In this document: in pieces, positions 15,288 to 19,827 of the stretch
How positions within the stretch are numbered: position 1 is the stretch's first letter
Layout: every line of letters begins with the position of its first letter
Assembly (NCBI GenBank): GCA_022565745.1
Contig: JAIUMB010000022.1
Location: forward strand, 1 to 19,827
Origin: Cryomorphaceae bacterium
GTDB taxonomy: Bacteria > Bacteroidota > Bacteroidia > Flavobacteriales > Schleiferiaceae
Direction: 5' to 3'
Length of the DNA: 19,827 bases
Position numbers and translations under genes: made by a program
Notes under the pieces: model-generated
Told to the model about the DNA's origin: nothing
What the model saw: only the letters and a program-made list of their open reading frames with translations
The model's database searches: none

Positions 15288-16046
15288 ATGAGCGGGTTAT
15301 CAGACCATAACATAAAATCACTTCCTCAGCACCTCGCCATTATCATGGACGGGAACGGTCGCTGGGCGAAGAAAAAAGGTTTTATTCGAGCCATTGGACA
15401 TAAAAATGGTGTAGATGCACTCAGAAACATCACAACTGCATCTGCTGAATTAGGAATCAAGTATTTAACGGTTTATGCCTTTTCGACTGAAAACTGGAAT
15501 AGGCCTCAGTCAGAGGTAAAAGCATTAATGACCTTATTGGTTAGCTCCCTAAAAAAGGAGTTAAAAACACTCATGGAAAACAACATTCGTCTGAGTGCGA
15601 TTGGTGATACAAGCTTGCTCCCCACAAAATGTCGCCGAGAGCTGTTGGAGGTGATGGAAGTGACCAAAAGAAACCAACGCATGACCCTTTCACTTGCCCT
15701 TAGTTACAGCTCTCGTGTAGAAATGGTTCAGTGCATGAAAAAAATTGGTCAAAAACTCATCGAAGGTGATATTAATATTTCGGACATCGATGAAACACTT
15801 ATTGAGAATAATCTTTTCACTTTTGGCATGCCCGACCCAGACCTATTAATAAGAACTGGAGGCGAACAAAGAGTCAGCAACTACCTGCTCTGGCAAATAG
15901 CCTACTGTGAGTTGTACTTCAGCGATAAGCTTTGGCCAGATTTTGAAAAAGACGATTTAATTCAAGCTCTACAAGACTACAATAAACGCGAAAGAAGGTT
16001 TGGAAAAACAAGTGAACAACTGCATGAAGAGGAAGCAAATGGATAA
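15288..16046 (+). CDS. uppS: Di-trans,poly-cis-undecaprenyl-diphosphate synthase
   Basis: UppS condenses eight isopentenyl diphosphates onto farnesyl diphosphate in cis, making the C55 carrier lipid for peptidoglycan and surface polysaccharides. It acts in the cytoplasm at the inner membrane. The product is 252 residues. 'HLAIIMDGNGRWA' at 15-27 carries the catalytic Asp21. 'FSTENWNRP' and 'LLIRTGGEQRVSNYLLWQIAY' carry the conserved arginines that bind IPP. 'AYCELYFSDKLWPDF' is the C-terminal signature. A GTG at 15255 would overlap the preceding gene, so I choose ATG 15288, which gives the usual short N-terminal lead. The 3' end overlaps the bamA start. Confidence 0.95.
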   Translation: MSGLSDHNIKSLPQHLAIIMDGNGRWAKKKGFIRAIGHKNGVDALRNITTASAELGIKYLTVYAFSTENWNRPQSEVKALMTLLVSSLKKELKTLMENNIRLSAIGDTSLLPTKCRRELLEVMEVTKRNQRMTLSLALSYSSRVEMVQCMKKIGQKLIEGDINISDIDETLIENNLFTFGMPDPDLLIRTGGEQRVSNYLLWQIAYCELYFSDKLWPDFEKDDLIQALQDYNKRERRFGKTSEQLHEEEANG

Positions 16047-18531
16047 TCAGTACAGACTAATCTTTGGTTTTTTGGCAATATTGTTTTTGCTTCCTTTTGC
16101 CAAGGTAAAAGGCCAAGGTGAACTGGATTTAATTCCTGAAGTTGAGTATGAAATTGGCGGTATAACCGTTTCAGGGACAAATAACATAGATCATAACATC
16201 ATCATTCTATTATCCGGACTATCCGTTGGAGACCGCATTACCGTACCTTCCGAAAAACTTTCTGATGCCATAAAAAATCTCTGGAAACAAAAATTATTCG
16301 ACGATATTCAAATAAAAGTTGTCAATCGACAAGGTAGAGTTATTTACTTAGACATCAGTGTTCAAGAACTTCCAAAGCTATCAAAATTCTATTTTACGGG
16401 AATCAAAAAAAGTCGCAAAGACGACCTTCGGGAGCAATTAAAGTTATCGCGAGGAAAAGTGGTTACCGAAAACCTCATCATATTGGCTGAAAACAAAACC
16501 CGCGAATACTTTATCGAACGCGGTCACCTTAACGCAAAAGTCAAAGTTCGCGTAATCAGAGACACCAACGAAACAAACGCTGTAATCATGGGTATTTCGG
16601 TTAATCCTGGTGAAAAGGTAAAAATCGAAGATATTCGCTTTTTTGGCAATGAGAGCGTTTCCAGTAAAAAACTTAGAAAAGCCATGGACGAAACCAAACG
16701 TCATCGATGGTGGAATATTTTTAAAACTTCAAAGCTGCTTTCGGATGAGTATGAAGATGATTTGGCATTGGTGATAGATAAATACAATGAATTTGGTTTT
16801 CGCGATGCTCGAATTGTGAAAGACACCTTTTACTTCGTCAGTGAAAATCGCATACAAATTGATATAACCGTGGAAGAAGGTCGTAAATATTTCTTTCGCA
16901 ATATCGAATGGCTGGGAAATACAAAGTATTCAGACGAACTTCTCACCAACGTATTAGGTATTAAAAAAGGTGATCCTTACGATTCAAAGCGGCTTCAAGA
17001 ACGATTATTTATGGACCCCGGTGGTGCCGACATCAACTCCCTTTACCTCGATAATGGCTATTTGTTTTTCAACCTAAACCCCATTGAAACAGCGGTTGAA
17101 GGTGACTCCATCGACTTGGAAATGCGCATCCGCGAAGGACAACAAGCCACCATCAATCGCATAACCATTTCGGGTAATGACCGAACAAATGACCATGTTA
17201 TCATGCGAGAAATAAGAACCAGACCTGGTGAATTATTTAGACGCTCTGATATTCAAAGAACCATGCGAGAACTCGGTCAACTTGGTTATTTTGAACCATC
17301 GGAAATGGACGTAAACCCTCAACCTAATCCGGAAACCGGTACGGTAGATATCGAATATATACTCTCTGAAAAAAGTACCAGTCAGTTGGAACTACAAGGC
17401 GGATGGGGCGCCGGATTTATAGTAGGTACTCTGGGCTTGAGCTTTAATAACTTCTCCGCTAGAAGCATTTTTGATAAGCGTGCATGGAAGCCCCTACCTA
17501 CAGGTGATGGGCAGTCCATTAATATGCGTGCCCAAAGTACAGGTCGATTCTTCCAAAACTACTCCATCTCCTTTACAGAGCCTTGGCTTGGCGGAAAGAA
17601 ACCCAATGCTTTGACGGTGTCATTGTTCCATTCCGTACAAAACTGGTCGGGGCTGCCGCAAGGAGACCCCAATAGACAAGCTCTAAACATCACTGGTCTC
17701 ACCGTAGGTCTTGGACGTAGAATACGCTGGCCCGACGACTACTTTACCCTCTATCAAGCCGTTGATATTAAACGTTATCGACTGGAAAACTTTGACTTAG
17801 GCATACCTAATTTCCGTGACGGATTTTCCAACAACATCAGTTACTCTGTAAAACTTGGAAGAAACAATACCGATGTTCCCATTTTCCCTACCAGAGGTAG
17901 TAGTTTAAACTTAACCCTCAAAATTACCCCCCCATTTTCGCTGATAAGAGGTATAGACCCAAGCGAAATGCAGGGTGCAGAACAATATGAATTTCTAGAA
18001 TACCACAAGTGGAAATTTGATTGGACATGGTATACTGAACTCTACAAAAACATCGTGCTGAGTACCCATATGGAATTCGGTTATATGGGTCGATTTAACA
18101 GAGACCTTGGCATCTCTCCATTTGAGCGTTTCTTTATGGGGGGTGACGGATTGATGAACTTTGTTTTAGACGGTCGAGAAATCATTGCACTCCGCGGATA
18201 TCAAAACAACAGTATTATTCCTAATCCGGCAAACATCAATTTAGGTGGTACGGTCTATAATAAGTTCACGGCTGAGGTGCGATTTTTAGTGTCACCAAAT
18301 CCCAACGCACAAATTTGGCCAATTATTTTTGCAGAAGCGGGAAACAACCATTTGGACTTTAGCACCTTCAATCCCTTCAACTTACGCCGATCAGTGGGAA
18401 CAGGATTGCGAATATTCATGCCTATGTTTGGCTTACTTGGCATAGATGTTGGTTATGGATTTGACCCAATGGTTGGAGGTCTTACGCCAAGCGGATGGCA
18501 AACCCACTTTATTATTGGTCAACAATTTTAA
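16024..18531 (+). CDS. bamA: Outer-membrane protein assembly factor BamA
   Basis: BamA is the essential Omp85 core that folds beta-barrel proteins into the outer membrane. From ATG 16024 the protein has 835 residues. A signal peptide (basic MKRKQ, then a hydrophobic stretch ending near 'VKGQ' at about 31) is followed by tandem POTRA domains up to about residue 450. The barrel begins around 455 ('LQGGWGAGF') and ends in Phe ('IIGQQF'), the C-terminal beta-signal. The Omp85 loop-6 motif appears as LRGY near residue 722. ATG 16024 overlaps uppS by 23 bp; ATG 16039 overlaps it by 8 bp and is possible but would lose the basic N-terminal region. Two OmpH/Skp genes follow, matching their role of delivering unfolded barrels to BamA. 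Confidence 0.93.
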   Translation: MKRKQMDNQYRLIFGFLAILFLLPFAKVKGQGELDLIPEVEYEIGGITVSGTNNIDHNIIILLSGLSVGDRITVPSEKLSDAIKNLWKQKLFDDIQIKVVNRQGRVIYLDISVQELPKLSKFYFTGIKKSRKDDLREQLKLSRGKVVTENLIILAENKTREYFIERGHLNAKVKVRVIRDTNETNAVIMGISVNPGEKVKIEDIRFFGNESVSSKKLRKAMDETKRHRWWNIFKTSKLLSDEYEDDLALVIDKYNEFGFRDARIVKDTFYFVSENRIQIDITVEEGRKYFFRNIEWLGNTKYSDELLTNVLGIKKGDPYDSKRLQERLFMDPGGADINSLYLDNGYLFFNLNPIETAVEGDSIDLEMRIREGQQATINRITISGNDRTNDHVIMREIRTRPGELFRRSDIQRTMRELGQLGYFEPSEMDVNPQPNPETGTVDIEYILSEKSTSQLELQGGWGAGFIVGTLGLSFNNFSARSIFDKRAWKPLPTGDGQSINMRAQSTGRFFQNYSISFTEPWLGGKKPNALTVSLFHSVQNWSGLPQGDPNRQALNITGLTVGLGRRIRWPDDYFTLYQAVDIKRYRLENFDLGIPNFRDGFSNNISYSVKLGRNNTDVPIFPTRGSSLNLTLKITPPFSLIRGIDPSEMQGAEQYEFLEYHKWKFDWTWYTELYKNIVLSTHMEFGYMGRFNRDLGISPFERFFMGGDGLMNFVLDGREIIALRGYQNNSIIPNPANINLGGTVYNKFTAEVRFLVSPNPNAQIWPIIFAEAGNNHLDFSTFNPFNLRRSVGTGLRIFMPMFGLLGIDVGYGFDPMVGGLTPSGWQTHFIIGQQF

Positions 18532-18553
18532 GTCATTTATATTCGCGCCACAC

Positions 18554-19069
18554 ATGCGACAGATAACATTCATCTTTTTTACCCTTTTTGCTGTAACGGG
18601 CGTATTCGGTCAGCAACAAAGAATTGGTATCGTTGATACCGAAAAAATCCTCAAACGCATTCCCGAGTACAATACCGCGCAAAAGCAATTAGACCAACTT
18701 TCTGGGACCTGGGAAGGTGAAGTCGAAGCCCTGATGCTGGAGGCAAGTGGTATGGAAAAATCGTATAGAGCAGAAAAAGTACTCTTGACCGATGAAATGA
18801 GAAAAGAACGCGAAGAAGCCATTGCTAAAAAACAAAAAGAAGCACGCGAACTGCAAAGAAAATATTTTGGTCCCAAAGGAGAATTATTCAAAAAACGAAT
18901 GGAACTCGTAAAACCTATTCAAGATCAAGTTTACAATGCCATTCAGGATGTAGCTTTGCGTCGTAAATTTGACCTCATTTTGGATAAAGCCAATGCACTG
19001 ACAATCTTATATGTCAGCGACAAAATGGACATCAGTGATGAAGTCTTAGTTAAACTCGGATACCGTTAA
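18554..19069 (+). CDS. OmpH/Skp-family periplasmic chaperone (first copy)
   Basis: This 171-residue exported protein has a signal peptide cut near residue 19 (GVFGQ). The mature part has the OmpH/Skp layout: a short strand 'RIGIVDTEKILKRIPEY', then a long charged coiled coil (about 45-125, rich in Glu, Lys and Arg), then a closing strand 'KFDLILDKA'. Skp-type trimers hold unfolded outer-membrane proteins in the periplasm for BamA. It follows bamA by 22 bp and precedes a second family member by 13 bp. The reading frame is open further upstream but overlaps bamA, so ATG 18554 at the signal peptide is chosen. Confidence 0.9.
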   Translation: MRQITFIFFTLFAVTGVFGQQQRIGIVDTEKILKRIPEYNTAQKQLDQLSGTWEGEVEALMLEASGMEKSYRAEKVLLTDEMRKEREEAIAKKQKEARELQRKYFGPKGELFKKRMELVKPIQDQVYNAIQDVALRRKFDLILDKANALTILYVSDKMDISDEVLVKLGYR

Positions 19070-19082
19070 ATACACATAAATC

Positions 19083-19607
19083 ATGAATATCAAAAACAGA
19101 ATCGCAACCCTTTTCGCCGTAGTAGCCATCTTTATTGGCTCCGGATTTTCAGAAGTTCAAGCACAAAAGCTTGGCCATGTCAATTTGAATGAACTCATTC
19201 GTACTATGCCTGAATTTAAAACAGCTCAAGAGAATCTACAAAAGTTTCAAGCCAGTTTGGAGAACGAAATTGTAGAAATGCAAAAAGAGCTTGAAGAAAA
19301 AGCTGGCCGTCTAGAGCGTGATCAAGCTGATTTAACTGAACTGGTACGCCAACGCAAAATTCGTGAATTGCAAGAAATGCAAGGGAAAATTCAGGAATTT
19401 ATGAGTGAGGCTCAGCAAAATCTAGAACAGCAACAAGAAAAAGAATTGCAACCGATTTACGACAAGGTTGAAAAAGCCATCAATAGTGTAGCTCGCGAAA
19501 ACAGCTATACCTATATTTTCGACTCATCGCAAGGTAAGTCCGTGCTATTTGCCGGTGGTGGTGATGATGTTGGTCCTCTTGTAAAAAAGCAACTTGGTAT
19601 TAATTAA
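19083..19607 (+). CDS. OmpH/Skp-family periplasmic chaperone (second copy)
   Basis: This 174-residue paralogue of the preceding gene has a signal peptide cut near residue 28 (EVQAQ). The mature part starts with 'KLGHVNLNELIRTMPEF' and then a coiled coil very rich in Gln and Glu ('LEQQQEKELQ' near 126-135). It ends in 'YTYIFDSSQGKSVLFAGGGDDV' and an 'LGI' tail. Glu/Gln content is higher, and Lys/Arg lower, than in the first copy, which suggests different client binding. It is the last gene of the cluster, followed 74 bp later by the terminator. Confidence 0.92.
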   Translation: MNIKNRIATLFAVVAIFIGSGFSEVQAQKLGHVNLNELIRTMPEFKTAQENLQKFQASLENEIVEMQKELEEKAGRLERDQADLTELVRQRKIRELQEMQGKIQEFMSEAQQNLEQQQEKELQPIYDKVEKAINSVARENSYTYIFDSSQGKSVLFAGGGDDVGPLVKKQLGIN

Positions 19608-19680
19608 TGTAGTTTTCAAAAGCTAAATTGTTACTGAAAAGCGCTCATCAATTCTCAAAAATTGAAGACACTTATCTCTT

Positions 19681-19707
19681 AAAACCTTCCTACGGGAAGG
19701 TTTTTTA
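19681..19707 (+). terminator. Rho-independent terminator of the nadK-uppS-bamA-ompH cluster
   Basis: The stem ACCTTCC (19684-19690) pairs with GGAAGGT (19695-19701) around the loop TACG. The A-run before it and the TTTTTT after it extend the pairing and supply the U-tract. C(UACG)G is an exceptionally stable UNCG tetraloop. The remaining 120 bp to the window end hold no gene that I can see. Confidence 0.9.
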
Positions 19708-19827
19708 TTACCTAATCTTTAAGAACAAAAATTAAGTTGATTTATGATTGTTTAAAAATACCAGAACCATTATTCTTAATATTCATAGACTTATTCATTT
19801 TTTACGTCCAAAACAATCAAATAACAA

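Noticed and set aside
1..19827. Mobile element, phage, CRISPR, tRNA or rRNA
   Set aside because: I saw no transposase or integrase, no spaced direct repeats, and no tRNA-like or rRNA sequence on either strand.

Overview
The window looks like a chromosomal segment of a member of the Bacteroidota, probably flavobacterium-like. Four things point there. Several genes follow the Bacteroidota -7 element TAnnTTTG, and one also has a well-placed -33 TTTG. Start codons lack recognisable purine-rich ribosome binding sites. A BshA (bacillithiol) gene is present. The right side has the order DUF6089/PorG-like, uppS, bamA, ompH, ompH, which I know from this phylum. I see no IS element, phage gene, tRNA, rRNA or CRISPR array. 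Most of the window is housekeeping and cell-envelope sequence.

Left part (1-4172). The 3' end of an MbnP-like gene runs into the window on the + strand. Its stop overlaps the end of a reverse-strand pair: a CLC-F-type fluoride/proton antiporter and a translationally coupled lipoprotein of unknown function. A di-haem cytochrome c peroxidase of the MbnH/MauG type is transcribed divergently from the antiporter. MbnP and MbnH homologues are usually adjacent partners, so the reverse-strand pair sits between two genes that probably belong together. A shikimate kinase gene follows.

Middle part (4235-11636). bshA (-) and a YciO/TsaC-type gene (+) diverge from promoters whose -7 elements share one TA step; ridA follows the latter. 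A bidirectional terminator separates ridA from a long reverse-strand gene for an OmpA-family outer-membrane protein (TPR, beta-propeller, carboxypeptidase-regulatory-like domain, OmpA, two LysM), similar in layout to the type IX secretion protein PorE. A 476-bp AT-rich gap with inverted repeats separates it from a divergent SLC13/DASS anion symporter. A small lipoprotein gene comes next.

Right part (11722-19707). A tightly packed + strand series holds rlmN, a CBS-domain gene, NAD kinase, a PorG-like outer-membrane protein, uppS, bamA and two tandem ompH/skp-like genes. It ends at a strong terminator with a UACG tetraloop. The last five genes link the undecaprenyl carrier lipid for cell-wall and O-antigen synthesis, outer-membrane protein insertion with two periplasmic chaperones, and a probable type IX secretion component.

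I did not find a clearly new multi-gene system. The most unusual items are the CLC-F/lipoprotein pair with its palindromic convergent end, the interlocked divergent promoters, and the double peptidoglycan-binding outer-membrane protein.
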